A stretch of 64,000 nt of DNA, taken from Thalassobacterium sedimentorum (GTDB lineage Bacteria > Verrucomicrobiota > Verrucomicrobiia > Opitutales > Coraliomargaritaceae). Positions 25,768 through 35,300 of the stretch are shown piece by piece. The DNA is taken from assembly GCF_031127905.1 (NCBI RefSeq), contig NZ_JARXIC010000014.1, positions 51,798 through 115,797 of the forward strand, given 5' to 3'. Both the position numbers and the translations under genes were made by a program. The number at the start of each line of letters is the position of its first letter. Within the stretch, counting starts at the first letter, position 1. The notes under the pieces were generated by a model. That model did no database searches and was not told the DNA's origin. It saw only the letters and a list, made by a program, of their open reading frames with translations.

Positions 25768-26820
25768 CTAGAAATCTGATTCACTACTAGTGAGCAAAGC
25801 CTGACGGACTCCTTTTTCAACAATATCAACCATACGCATAAATCCCAAGTCATTTGGATGAACGCCATCAAAAGTCCCCTCAGAATCGGTCCCGAAGAGA
25901 TTAGAGCCTTTAATGTAAAATAGTTTTGAAAAACCATCACCACAGAGCTTGCGATAGGTGTGTGCAAACGCTTGCCACTTGTCGTCTTGGTCTTGCACCC
26001 AATCAGGTCGAAGCCATGCACGTGCGTTGGGGGCGTCTTCAATCATGACGATTGGAGTGTCTGGATGGGCTGCGCGTAGAATTCGCACAAACTCATAAGC
26101 TTGAGATTCCACCATTTTCGTATCCATATTTGGCAAAGAATCGACCACGAAAATACGAGCATCGATTTCGCTCATGAGATGAGCAACATCAAACTCCATC
26201 TTGGCTGACCCCGAGAAGCCGAGGTTAATTAGTGGCAGGTTAAGCTTTCGCGCAAGCACTTGCGGGCAGCCCAGTCCCGCGCGCGCTGCATAAGCTCCGT
26301 GTACAATGCTACTCCCGTAATAGACCATAGGCTTGTCAGTGCGCGGGGCGACCGGCTCAAAGCTTGAGCCCGCATCGATCCCAATCTCTAACTTAAGAAT
26401 GGGATTACGTAACGGAAGGTAGAGTCGAAAACGACGCATGTCAGCAGGAAGTCCTTCATAAAGCATGGCTTCAGGATTTCTATCTTTAATCGAGAGCACT
26501 GGAGATGTGCCGGCCCAACGCCAAGTGGAATTCGCTGTGTCATAGGCATATAAATCAACGCCACTATAGCCACGCACACTGAAGTTTTCGCCCCCTAACT
26601 CGTCGGAGGCCAAACTCCAGCGAGTATGGATGCTCGACGAATCAGTATTGAAGTGAACGCACATACCTGTGGCAGAGTGACTGTGCTCCCAAACCAAGGG
26701 AGTCACTGTGTCCTTTGCTCGTGCTGGTAGGCGATCATAAGGCGCATCGGTATCCGACCATGCTTTGCCCTCAACGCCCCAGTCTGCTATGTTAAACCAT
26801 TTTAACTCTTTATTGTTCAT
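25768..26820 (-). CDS. SGNH hydrolase with N-terminal GxDLY-type domain (cytoplasmic esterase)
   Basis: A 350-residue protein in two parts. Residues about 1-150 form a beta-sandwich containing YSGVDLYAY, the feature that names the GxDLY domain. Residues 160-345 are an SGNH hydrolase: YGSSIVHG at 168-175 (Ser171 the likely nucleophile), INLGFSGSAKME block II at 198-209, Asn231 in block III and DGVHPND at 318-324 giving Asp318 and His321. There is no signal peptide, so acyl groups would be removed from imported oligosaccharides. It lies 36 bases downstream of the GH10 gene and probably forms an operon with it; deacetylation of xylo-oligosaccharides is the natural inference. Confidence 0.88.
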   Translation of the reverse strand: MNNKELKWFNIADWGVEGKAWSDTDAPYDRLPARAKDTVTPLVWEHSHSATGMCVHFNTDSSSIHTRWSLASDELGGENFSVRGYSGVDLYAYDTANSTWRWAGTSPVLSIKDRNPEAMLYEGLPADMRRFRLYLPLRNPILKLEIGIDAGSSFEPVAPRTDKPMVYYGSSIVHGAYAARAGLGCPQVLARKLNLPLINLGFSGSAKMEFDVAHLMSEIDARIFVVDSLPNMDTKMVESQAYEFVRILRAAHPDTPIVMIEDAPNARAWLRPDWVQDQDDKWQAFAHTYRKLCGDGFSKLFYIKGSNLFGTDSEGTFDGVHPNDLGFMRMVDIVEKGVRQALLTSSESDF

Positions 26821-26856
26821 TTTTTAATTGTTTGATCGCTTTTGCGTTTATTGAGT

Positions 26857-28179
26857 CTAGATTAGCTTAATTGTGACGGTTGAGGCCTCGTTCTTGGCAT
26901 TGACTGCTATATTACGAATCACTTGTTTGTCGCCATGTTGGACGGTGATTTTATAGTCACCAGAAAATCCGCGGAACTGTAATTGTCCACTCTCATCCGT
27001 TTCATCTTGGTGATGGGTCCTCCATTCGTTGTGAATTAGATCTTTTAGCGCATTGTAGGCCAGCTTGGGCATTAGGTCGCTGTTGAGCAATCCAGATAGT
27101 AGGTGATCTTGTCCCTTGACTGCTCCAACGTCGGTGAAATTCCACCAAGTTATGCCATCGACTGCTGGATGACTAAACCATAGCCGATAAAAATTGCGTG
27201 CAATCTCAGCCTGAACCGCTTGACCTTGTGGACTATTGTCAACGGCAGGCATCGTTATTTCACTCACGTGAATAGGCAAATTAAAACGCCCCATCGTGTC
27301 CAGTCCTTTGAATAGCATTTCAGGGCTCACGTAGGTGCCGTCTAATATTTTGGGCACACTAATATTTGAGAAGTGGAATTGCATGCCGACGCCACCTATA
27401 GGCGCTTGCGCGTCAACGAGTTTTTCGACCATCGTTGAATAGGTTTCCAAGCCTTCGTCGATCCAGATAGCAGTGACGTCGTTAATGTCAAATCGAGTTG
27501 AGGGAGGGAATGCTTCTGCGCCCCATTCGAATGATTGCCTTACATAGTCTTCGGGCATTGAGCAACTTTTTCCAGATGCAATGCGTTCTGGGGTGCGAAA
27601 GGCTTCGTTGACGGCATCCCAACGATGGATGCGATGTCCATAGCGTTTGCCTATTTCTAGAATACGCTCCCGGAAGAGTTGGGCATTCTCTTTGGCTTTG
27701 GCAGGATCACTGGATACCCAATCGGGGGCAGACCATGTGTATAAATCCCAAACTAGATAATGGCCATGCATGCGTAGGCCATGTTTCTCGCAGTAGGAGA
27801 CGACTTTGTCTGGTGGAGGGCGTCGTAACACTGGGACGCTGTCTGCGTCGAAGCGTGGTTTGCCTCGCTCTAGTTCAAGTGTTTTCCAGTAGAAGGGGAC
27901 TGTGGCCGCGTTGAAAAGCTCTAAGTATGCTTTTTCATAACGGGCATTTAGCTCGTCAGTTTCGAATTCATCTAATTTGAAAATATTGGCTCCGAAGTGA
28001 AAAACGGAGTTGGTTTGTAAGCACTCCACCTTGGCGCCTTGGAGTGGTTTGCCATCTGCATCTAGTACCAATATGGAAGATGAAGCCTTACGGTTCTTTT
28101 CGATTCCGGATTGAATCCGTTCTGATATTTCAGGGGCACTCCACATTGCATTATATTTTACTGTGCTGATTTCTTTCAT
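26857..28179 (-). CDS. GH10 endo-beta-1,4-xylanase-type protein, no signal peptide
   Basis: A 440-residue GH10 protein. The acid/base lies in RWDAVNEAF (Glu192) and the nucleophile in HVSEITMP (Glu307), with other family landmarks FHFGANIF, MHGHYLVWD, MQFHFSN and GITWWNFTD. GH10 enzymes cleave beta-1,4-xylan or xylo-oligosaccharides with retention. A short beta domain precedes the barrel (about 33-65) and another closes the protein (about 390-440). The N-terminus is not a signal peptide, so it probably acts on imported oligosaccharides. It is divergent from the LacI gene at 28351, and a perfect inverted repeat lies in the shared promoter region. Confidence 0.95.
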   Translation of the reverse strand: MKEISTVKYNAMWSAPEISERIQSGIEKNRKASSSILVLDADGKPLQGAKVECLQTNSVFHFGANIFKLDEFETDELNARYEKAYLELFNAATVPFYWKTLELERGKPRFDADSVPVLRRPPPDKVVSYCEKHGLRMHGHYLVWDLYTWSAPDWVSSDPAKAKENAQLFRERILEIGKRYGHRIHRWDAVNEAFRTPERIASGKSCSMPEDYVRQSFEWGAEAFPPSTRFDINDVTAIWIDEGLETYSTMVEKLVDAQAPIGGVGMQFHFSNISVPKILDGTYVSPEMLFKGLDTMGRFNLPIHVSEITMPAVDNSPQGQAVQAEIARNFYRLWFSHPAVDGITWWNFTDVGAVKGQDHLLSGLLNSDLMPKLAYNALKDLIHNEWRTHHQDETDESGQLQFRGFSGDYKITVQHGDKQVIRNIAVNAKNEASTVTIKLI

Positions 28180-28258
28180 ATGAATTGAGTTGTTAATTAA
28201 TTTTTTATTTAGGAATGTAGTGGTTTAGTTGTATGTCTTGTTTGTGTAAATCCCACGG

Positions 28259-28278
28259 CAATTGAACCTGTTCAATTG
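28259..28278. promoter_or_regulatory. Candidate LacI operator between GH10 and LacI genes
   Basis: CAATTGAAC, two bases, GTTCAATTG: a perfect 9-bp inverted repeat of 20 bp in the 171-base divergent promoter region. A TTGACA box at 28282-28287 could be the -35 of the LacI gene. The divergently transcribed LacI protein is the likely binder. Confidence 0.6.
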
Positions 28279-28350
28279 ATGTTGACAGACTTCTAACAAT
28301 ACGTGGCTATGAGCTTGGAGTATATGTTTGAATATGGAATGTCGTAGCAT

Positions 28351-29388
28351 ATGAGTGAGGGAGAAATATCGACGCTACGTGAGGTTGCGGCACAGGCTGG
28401 TGTGAGTCGCGCGACTGCGAGTATGGCATTGCGGGGGGATGTTCGTATTGCAGTCGAAACGCGTAAACGAGTGAAGGCTGCGGCTGAGGTTGTGGGCTAT
28501 CGGGCCGATCCCGTGCTGGCAGCCTTGAGTACACGTCGTTGGAATCGACGCAATGCGGCCAACCTAGCCGTGTGCGTGGATGATGAGTGGTTAACTAGGC
28601 AGTCGCGGCGTCGACCCTCATGGATGGAGGATTGCTTGGATGGCATGAAAGAGACCGCAACTCAGTATGGTTACACTTTAACAATTGTGAAGTGGCGAAG
28701 AGAATTAATGACTTGGAAAGATCCAGACCGCGTGTTGCAGGGACGGGGAGTCAGTGGGGTCTTGGTATTGCCGTTTAAGCGAGACGGGACGAAGCAGCTT
28801 TCGTTGCTTAATTGGGATTCGTATAGTGTGGTGGAGGTGGGCCGCGTGCTCTCGCCTTTTTCGTGGCATCGTGCGGGGACGGATGCGTTCGCTTCTATGA
28901 ATTTGGTTTGTGAAAAAATGTTACAAATGCATATTTCCCGCGTCGGCTTGGTTCAGCCTTTACAGGCAGAGGAGCGTTTAAGGTTTGAGAGCTTGGGAGC
29001 GCTAGCCAAAGAGTGGTATTTGTCTTTAGATCGCAAAGGCTTGGCTATGGTGAATCCGTGTATGCCAGCCGTGCTGGATAAAGAGAGTTTTTTAGAGTGG
29101 TATTTTCAAGAGCACCCGCAAGTGATTGTGACGGCGACTTCCGGCGTGCTCACTTGGCTAAGTGAAGCTGAAGTCCGAGTGCCAGATGAGGTCGGTGTGG
29201 TGTTGTTGAATCGTGATTTTTCTCCGCACGTGAATGCCGCTGGAGTTTCACAGCATCTTGACGAGGTCGGTCGGGCTGCAATTGAGCTTATGCATGGGTT
29301 AGTGTTACGTGGACAACGCGGGAATGTTGAGCGGCGGCGTGAATTGCTGATTTATCCTGATTGGATAGACGGTGATACCTTAATCTAG
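28351..29388 (+). CDS. LacI-family transcriptional regulator (likely controls GH10 operon)
   Basis: A 345-residue protein with N-terminal LacI helix-turn-helix (LREVAAQAGVSRATASMAL, residues 9-27), the hinge stretch GYRADPVLAALSTRRW that also occurs in the LacI protein at 849 (YKPDPALSALAAYRS), and an effector domain. Its divergence from the GH10 gene and the palindrome at 28259-28278 point to control of the xylanase-esterase operon and itself. The ATG at 28351 gives the standard LacI N-terminus. Downstream, 220 bases without a gene separate it from the convergent AraC gene; they hold only a weak hairpin (TAGAGCA/TGCTCTA, 29417-29441). Confidence 0.93.
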   Translation: MSEGEISTLREVAAQAGVSRATASMALRGDVRIAVETRKRVKAAAEVVGYRADPVLAALSTRRWNRRNAANLAVCVDDEWLTRQSRRRPSWMEDCLDGMKETATQYGYTLTIVKWRRELMTWKDPDRVLQGRGVSGVLVLPFKRDGTKQLSLLNWDSYSVVEVGRVLSPFSWHRAGTDAFASMNLVCEKMLQMHISRVGLVQPLQAEERLRFESLGALAKEWYLSLDRKGLAMVNPCMPAVLDKESFLEWYFQEHPQVIVTATSGVLTWLSEAEVRVPDEVGVVLLNRDFSPHVNAAGVSQHLDEVGRAAIELMHGLVLRGQRGNVERRRELLIYPDWIDGDTLI

Positions 29389-29608
29389 CTGATTGTTCTC
29401 ACGTTCGAATCAGAAATAGAGCATTTCATAGGACTGCTCTAATAGTTTCTGCTAGAATTGATGTGGTCCTCTAGAGTCATCAGCGTTTTGTTCCATGGGC
29501 CGGAGGAGGTGAGGTTATTCGAACCTTTTGTTCACCTAGACTTTTCTGGAATTATTCACCTTACCGATGTTGCTAATGCTGGGATCGCGAAATGTCATTG
29601 TAGTGACA

Positions 29609-30496
29609 CTAATTACTGCCAAGCCCGCCCAGTGTTTTACGGTAGTTTCGTGGTGTTTGTCCGGTCAAATCTCTAAAGCGTCGATTAAAGTTTGAGAGGT
29701 TATTAAAGCCTGACGCATAAGCGATTTCGGCTACCGACTTTTCTGTACTCAAGAGGTTCGCGCATGCATTAGAAATGCGTAGTTCATTTAAGTGGTGTTG
29801 GAATTTTCGTCCAGTTAACTGCTGGAAGTAACGGCAAAATGACTGAGGAGACATATTGATCCACTGTGCGACTTCGGCTTGAGTGATCTGGGGTTCGTGA
29901 GAGACCTCTTCAAGCTTTTTAAGTACCAACCTAAGACGGGCATCGCTTAATTTTACGTCATTAACATGACTTGCCGGTTGTGCATTAATTTTATGCCCAT
30001 TCTTATCTCTAGCGAGCATTTCAAGTAAATCTAGTAGTCGCGCCAAAGGCATGTCTCCTGATTTTCGATGTTCTATACGCTGTAATAAACCAGCGCAGGA
30101 ATTACTTGTTTCTCCTGTATAGGCATATCCGCAAACGGCCTCTGTTAGTAATTGCTGGATGCGATTGTTCTCGGGGAGTTGCCAAAAATGATCACCCCAT
30201 GAAGATGGTCGGAAGTGGAGCACTGTCCATTTCGCGCCATGTTGCTGATTTTTGTTCGAACCAAAAGCATGTGGCATGTTTGCCCCTAATAGAATTAATT
30301 GATTGGATTTGTAGGGGAACACTCCGTCTCCAGCATGTAGTATACCTTCTCCACGTTCGATCCAAACTAATTCGACTTCGTGATGGTAGTGCCAATGAGA
30401 ATCGATTCGTTCCTTTTCGAAGGTGGAAACTTTGACTCCATGCTTACTGGCTGCGAGAAGTTCGATTTGAGGTTCGCTTATGAGCTTGGATACCAT
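29609..30496 (-). CDS. AraC-family transcriptional regulator (cupin sensor)
   Basis: A 295-residue protein. The N-terminal half has a cupin-like sugar-sensing fold (HWHYHHEVELVWIERGEG, ILLGANMPHAFGS), the C-terminal third two AraC helix-turn-helix motifs (QAEVAQWINMSPQSFCRYFQQ and SVAEIAYASGFNNLSNFNRRF, about residues 205-285). Such proteins usually activate sugar genes. It is preceded by a 535-base gap with two copies of a palindromic site, the nearer one 65 bases upstream of its start, so it may be controlled by the LacI protein at 31032. Its own targets are unclear. Confidence 0.92.
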   Translation of the reverse strand: MVSKLISEPQIELLAASKHGVKVSTFEKERIDSHWHYHHEVELVWIERGEGILHAGDGVFPYKSNQLILLGANMPHAFGSNKNQQHGAKWTVLHFRPSSWGDHFWQLPENNRIQQLLTEAVCGYAYTGETSNSCAGLLQRIEHRKSGDMPLARLLDLLEMLARDKNGHKINAQPASHVNDVKLSDARLRLVLKKLEEVSHEPQITQAEVAQWINMSPQSFCRYFQQLTGRKFQHHLNELRISNACANLLSTEKSVAEIAYASGFNNLSNFNRRFRDLTGQTPRNYRKTLGGLGSN

Positions 30497-30560
30497 TTTT
30501 GATGTAGATTTATGGTTGAGGTTGTTAAGTCTGGAAATGTTGGTTTGTGTGACTTTTTCG

Positions 30561-30580
30561 AATCACATACGAATGTGATT
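30561..30580. promoter_or_regulatory. Operator-like palindrome, copy 1
   Basis: AATCACAT, ACGA, ATGTGATT: perfect 8-bp arms, 65 bases upstream of the AraC start. It shares the consensus AATCACAnACGnATGTGATT with the copy at 30811-30830. Confidence 0.6.
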
Positions 30581-30807
30581 TTTGGTTAAATTGTTAATTT
30601 ATGATTCAGGTAGATCGTTCGTGACTCGCTGATGAGGTATGTGGATTTAGCATGGTGCTAGAGTGTCTGTGATTGATTGCTTTGAGTTTGTGCAGTGTTT
30701 TTTTAGGGCACTGGTCAGTGTGAATGCAATTTTCAGCTTCAATTTCAAGAGGTGAGGGGATTCAATGAAAGTGATAAGGTTGGGGGCGTGGATGATGTCA
30801 TTTTTTT

Positions 30808-30833
30808 ATAAATCACAGACGTATGTGATTTAT
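30808..30833. promoter_or_regulatory. Operator-like palindrome, copy 2
   Basis: ATAAATCACA, six central bases, TGTGATTTAT: perfect 10-bp arms, with an ACGT centre flanked by one mismatched pair. It is the same site type as at 30561-30580. A LacI- or CRP/GntR-type dimer is expected to bind; which one is unknown. Confidence 0.6.
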
Positions 30834-30958
30834 GGGGTGTGCGTTGATCATTGCAAGTAAATTGTTGCACTAATCAGCTGCGGACAAAGAGGGCTTAACT
30901 CGCGTATCAACTGTCTTAAGGATGTCTCTGGAAGTTGATTACCGGTTGTCGATGATAT

Positions 30959-30979
30959 GCATGGCTGAGCTACTTGCTT
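30959..30979. repeat. 21-base exact match to the 3' part of the LamG-DUF4838 gene
   Basis: The bases 30959-30979 equal 19674-19694 exactly. There the stretch encodes MAELLA near the C-terminus of the LamG-DUF4838 protein. In the intergenic copy the same frame continues for only a few codons before diverging. It may be a remnant of a DUF4838 gene. Confidence 0.4.
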
Positions 30980-31031
30980 TTACGTGCTCAGGATCGTTTA
31001 GCGTCATTTTCGCGTATTGAAATTACACATT

Positions 31032-32087
31032 TTACTGTGGGGCCTGTCCTGTTGATTCTCCGATGATTAGTTTTGGGGGGACAACCACTCGTTTCTTTAT
31101 TTTTGTTGTTTTGCAAATTCCTAATTGTTTAAGTAACATGCTTCCCACTGCTTCCATTAGTTTTTGTGGTTGGTGATCGACTGTTGTCAGCGTTGGGTTT
31201 AGGTGATCGGCAATTTCTAAATGATCGAATCCTGTAACTGAAAAACGCTGGGGGACTGAGAACCCATGGCTAATTAAATATTGAGCAGTGGCAAGTGCCA
31301 CGCTGTCATTAATTGCAATCAGTGCCGTGGGTGCTTTAGGATCATTAATTACCATTTTGGCATAGAGTGCGCCCATTTCATATGATTGTGCGGGGCTCTC
31401 AAGTGGGGGGTATTGCTTGAGGTGGCGGGATGGGATGAGTCCATGACTCTTGAGTGCTTCAAAGAGTCCTGGCCAGCGCCACATGTTCTTTTTGTGGATG
31501 CCTAGCGTACCGAAATTTCGATGGCCTAGGCCGACTAAATGATTGATGAGTAATTTTATTCCGTGATTCCGGTTCATTTCAACCGTATGGTCGTGTTGTG
31601 ACTCTATCGGATCTACATGTACACAGGGTAGTCCGGATAGGGCCTTTTCGACTTTATCAGGTGAGAGATACGATTGAACTAGTACGACGGCATCAACCCG
31701 GAGGCTGCGAAAGTCGGCAAGACCTCGTAATTCGGTTGCTCCCATTCGCTCGTTGTACATTAGTATGCCGCGTAAGCCATGTTCATGTAGGAAGTCGTTA
31801 AATGAAGCTAGTTTTTCTAGTAAGATGGAATTACGTAGCGTATTGACAGAGATGCCGACCATTCCTGTTTTCTTGCCTCGTAGTGCCCGTGCAAATGGAT
31901 CGGGCTGGAAACTCATTTCTTGCGTGGCTGCGATGACTCGTTGGCGAGTGCTTTCCTTGACGGCGGGATGTCCGTTGAGTGCTCGTGAAACTGTCCAGTC
32001 GGATAGGCCTAAGTTTCGTGCTAGCTCCGATTGGGAGAATACTTTTTTCATTGGGTGTGATGATGCATTGCTGTGAGAGTTAGCCAT
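31032..32087 (-). CDS. LacI-family transcriptional regulator
   Basis: A 351-residue LacI protein: helix-turn-helix at residues 16-36 (FSQSELARNLGLSDWTVSRAL), followed by NGHPAVKESTRQRVIAAT and a complete effector domain with GLGHRNFGTLGIHKKN, PTALIAINDSVALATAQYL and SVTGFDHLEIADHLNPTLTTVDHQP, the last being the classic subunit-2 signature of the family. It is divergent from the 1212-residue PL26-like gene and so probably governs it. Candidate sites are the palindrome at 32238-32247 in the shared promoter region and the AATCACA palindromes downstream. Confidence 0.95.
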   Translation of the reverse strand: MANSHSNASSHPMKKVFSQSELARNLGLSDWTVSRALNGHPAVKESTRQRVIAATQEMSFQPDPFARALRGKKTGMVGISVNTLRNSILLEKLASFNDFLHEHGLRGILMYNERMGATELRGLADFRSLRVDAVVLVQSYLSPDKVEKALSGLPCVHVDPIESQHDHTVEMNRNHGIKLLINHLVGLGHRNFGTLGIHKKNMWRWPGLFEALKSHGLIPSRHLKQYPPLESPAQSYEMGALYAKMVINDPKAPTALIAINDSVALATAQYLISHGFSVPQRFSVTGFDHLEIADHLNPTLTTVDHQPQKLMEAVGSMLLKQLGICKTTKIKKRVVVPPKLIIGESTGQAPQ

Positions 32088-32393
32088 TGGATGAGTTTTG
32101 TAATGGGCCTAGGTTATAATAAGAATTATTTATAGAGGTAATGCCTCTTTTAGGATGGGGAGATGTGATTTTTTATCAAGTGGGACAAATCTAGAAAAAG
32201 CAACGCTACAGAGCGGAGTTGAAGGCAGAACTAGGATAATCATGATTGCCGTAGCTGTGGTTTAAGGGGTCTGTAGTTTTTTTCTGTTGAGATAATAGCT
32301 GCTAGATGTGCTGAGTCTATGTTTGTTAATTAGGTATTATGAATATGTAAATAGAAGGGAGATTGTGTTGCCGAAATAGTATAGAGTAGGACT
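32088..32393. promoter_or_regulatory. 306-base divergent promoter region (LacI / PL26-like)
   Basis: No coding frame. It holds a perfect 10-bp palindrome AATCATGATT at 32238-32247, a small hairpin AGAGG/CCTCT with trailing T near 32132-32150, and a half-site ATGTGATT at 32163-32170 resembling the arms of the palindromes at 30561 and 30811. Promoters for both flanking genes must lie here; I cannot fix their boxes. Confidence 0.45.
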
Positions 32394-35300
32394 ATGGTTA
32401 AATCATTTCTTAGTCTCTGTCCGCTGTGTCGAGTGCTATTTGTATTGTGGGTTTGTGGTGTTTTGTGCGTTAATGCAGAAACGCATGTTGAAAATTGGTC
32501 TTATCAAGGAGAACGCGGGACTCTTTCAATTGAACCACGTACAGGGCAATTAGTGCATTGGAAGGTTGGGGATAAGTTATTAATAGATTCAGTCGATTTG
32601 TCCAATCCACTGGAGTTTAGCCTGATGGATGGTAGACTAGGTATTTTTCGAGTTTCACGTACGGAAAGAGTTGGGGAGCGTCGCCTTCATGTTGAAGGTG
32701 CTATAAGTGTTTTCGGTCAGGACCCCGTGCCGATGTCGATTGAGTATTCTGTAAATTCGGGAGGGGATGAAATATCTATTTTTTTTGCTTACGGGGTAAT
32801 CGAGGATTTACCGAGCACTTTATCATGGCAGCTTCCGCTGAATTTGAAACCGCGTAAGCGTATTTTTTATCTGAGTGATTACGCGTTGCCTTGGGAATCT
32901 CGCTATTTCTATCAATTTACGTATGAGCCTAGGCGCAACATCTCTAGTGTTCCTACTATCCCGGACCGGAATATTTGGCGTTATTTTGCATTGGATCAAA
33001 TGGGTGAGAGTGGTTATCGACTCTGGAAATCCGAAAGTCATGACACCGCTCCCTTAATTATGCATGAGGGGCGTGTGGCGGCTCCCGTTGTGCAGGTATT
33101 TGACCATGAAGGTGGTCTTAGTGTGACCTATCCAGATTTAGTTCAGTCGCGTGGTGGTTCGATTCGAGTGGATGCTGCCATGGGCGGCGAAGTGCAGGTA
33201 TCCTTTTTGTCGGATGAAATTATTCCAGCAGAACACGAGCTGCAAATGGGGCCATCTACCACTCAGAAACTAGTATTGAAAGGATATGCGTCCGAAGATG
33301 GTGTATTGATTGGGCGTGCAGAGTTGACCAGTCAATATCAGGACACTTTTTCAGAACAGCCTAGTATTGCTGATGTGTTAGGGGAATCGCCGTGGTTGCT
33401 GGATGCGCCACTTGCGGATAGCCAGTCAATCACCGCGGGCTATCCCTTTCCGCAGGGGAAACTTAAGGATGTTTCTAGGGTCGGAGTTCTTGTTGGCGGA
33501 GAGCCTGTTGCTATTCAAGCCAGCCCTCTCGCGTGGTGGCCGGATGGTTCATTGAAGTGGGTCTTATTGAGTTTTCCGTTTGACGCCTCGAAAGCTGTGG
33601 ATGATTGCGAGCCACCGCGCATTAGTTTGCGCAATCAACAATATTTGCCGGTTTCCATCCAAGTGATGCAGCGGCCGCAGGAGGTGAGTAAAGTAAAGCA
33701 TGGGACGTTCACTGCTGAGCTAAATAATGATGTCGTGCATGTGCGCAACGGAGACTTAGAATTAACTTTGGGGACTGGAGAAGATTGGTTGCGAGGTCTC
33801 AGTTGGCAAGGGGAGGCGCTTGTTGATGCGTCGCAGTCTGAGTCTAGAGCAGTCGCCTACAGTGATTTCGTCGTCGATACAGACGTTATTTTCCCTTTTT
33901 CCTCAACGCCGAAGGGAGCTACGATTGATCAAGGGGTACTGGTTGTGGAGCATATCGAGCTTGAGGAAGCGGGGCCATTGCGTGCTGTGGTGAAGCTAGA
34001 GGGCTTAACGACGAATCGTGAACCGATGAGAATAACTTTACGTTTCACTTTGATGGCTGGAGTGTCCGAAATTCAATTGTCGCATACTGCTTTGTTTCGC
34101 TTCAAGGATCCACGCAATACCTTTTTGACTGGTTTGGGTATCGATTTGCCATTGGCCTCAACGATGGTTCAGACGGAGGCTACAGAGCAGATCCAGCTCT
34201 TGCAGTTGGCAACTTATCATCGCGAAAAAAGAATAGATCATAGTGTTTTTTCGGAGCCCTCTGATCAGCCTGGATATTTGCAAATTCGTGGTAAAGAGAG
34301 TGGACTGGTCGCTTCGATTCGAAATTTTCGAGAGCAGGGGGCGAAGGCGCTTACATTGGATGTGGCCGATAATCGACTAAAAATCGAATTGTGGCCTGAG
34401 CTGGCACCACTGTTGGACATGCGTCGCTATTCGAACCTGAGCCATCGAGGGCAATTGGAATCGGCTCCAGCGACTAACGACGATTGGGTTCGCGGTGTCT
34501 TCTATGAGACCGATCCAGTTTATGGAATCGCTCGTAGCCATGATATTTTATTGGCCTTTGATACCGGCGAACAAGCGTGTGAGGATGTCATGTCGGCAGC
34601 AGGTATCGCTGCGGACTTTCAAAGCCCTCCGCTGCTGTATGCGGGCTGGCAGTATTATGGGGATGAGGCTCAAGTCGTCTTGCCGTCGGCTGCTCAGGAG
34701 GAGGCTCCACATTCTTGGCAAGCTTGGACGAATCTAGCGACCTTCTATCTGTTTCACCAGAAGTTACATGCGTGGTATAGTTTTTGGAACTATGGCGATG
34801 TTCGGCATCGCTTTGCCCACGGTTATGGATGGATGTATTCAGGCGATATTCTTGCATCGCTGCTAGATAAATCACGAGAAGACAATGCTGAGGTGCGCAA
34901 TCATCGCAAGTTAGCCTATCGCTCCCCCAATGATTGGAATTACGATAATGGCGCGTATGGCTGGACTAATACCGAAGGTTTGCCGGGATTATTTTTGCAT
35001 TACGAGTATCTGCGTCATGGAAACCGTGCCATGTACTTTGCTGCCGAGGCGATGGCACGCTATGCGCGTGATGTCATTATTCGGCATGAAGGTCGTTGGT
35101 TAGGGACGGGGACGCGTCATGGGGTGCAGCCTTGGAGTGACGGGAATCATCAGGAAAGGCAAACGGTGGCGACTGAATATCGACTCAATTATTTACTCAG
35201 TGGCGATCCACGTTCTCGGGATGTGATTGAGAATTTGTATCAGAATGTGTACACTCATGGAGTCGTTGATCGAGCTGAAGCCCACAGTGGGCGACTGAGT

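Larger units (their letters stand above)
30497..31031. other. 535-base intergenic region with two operator-like sites
   Basis: No convincing coding frame on either strand. It contains the paired palindromes at 30561-30580 and 30808-30833, a small dyad CACTG/CAGTG near 30711-30722, and a 21-base exact match to the LamG-DUF4838 gene at 30959-30979. Both flanking regulator genes are on the minus strand, so this is the upstream region of the AraC gene and the downstream region of the LacI gene. Confidence 0.7.

Noticed and set aside
29458..29676. A 72-codon plus-strand frame between the LacI and AraC genes
   Set aside because: It runs antisense into the end of the AraC gene, lacks a ribosome-binding site and resembles nothing known.
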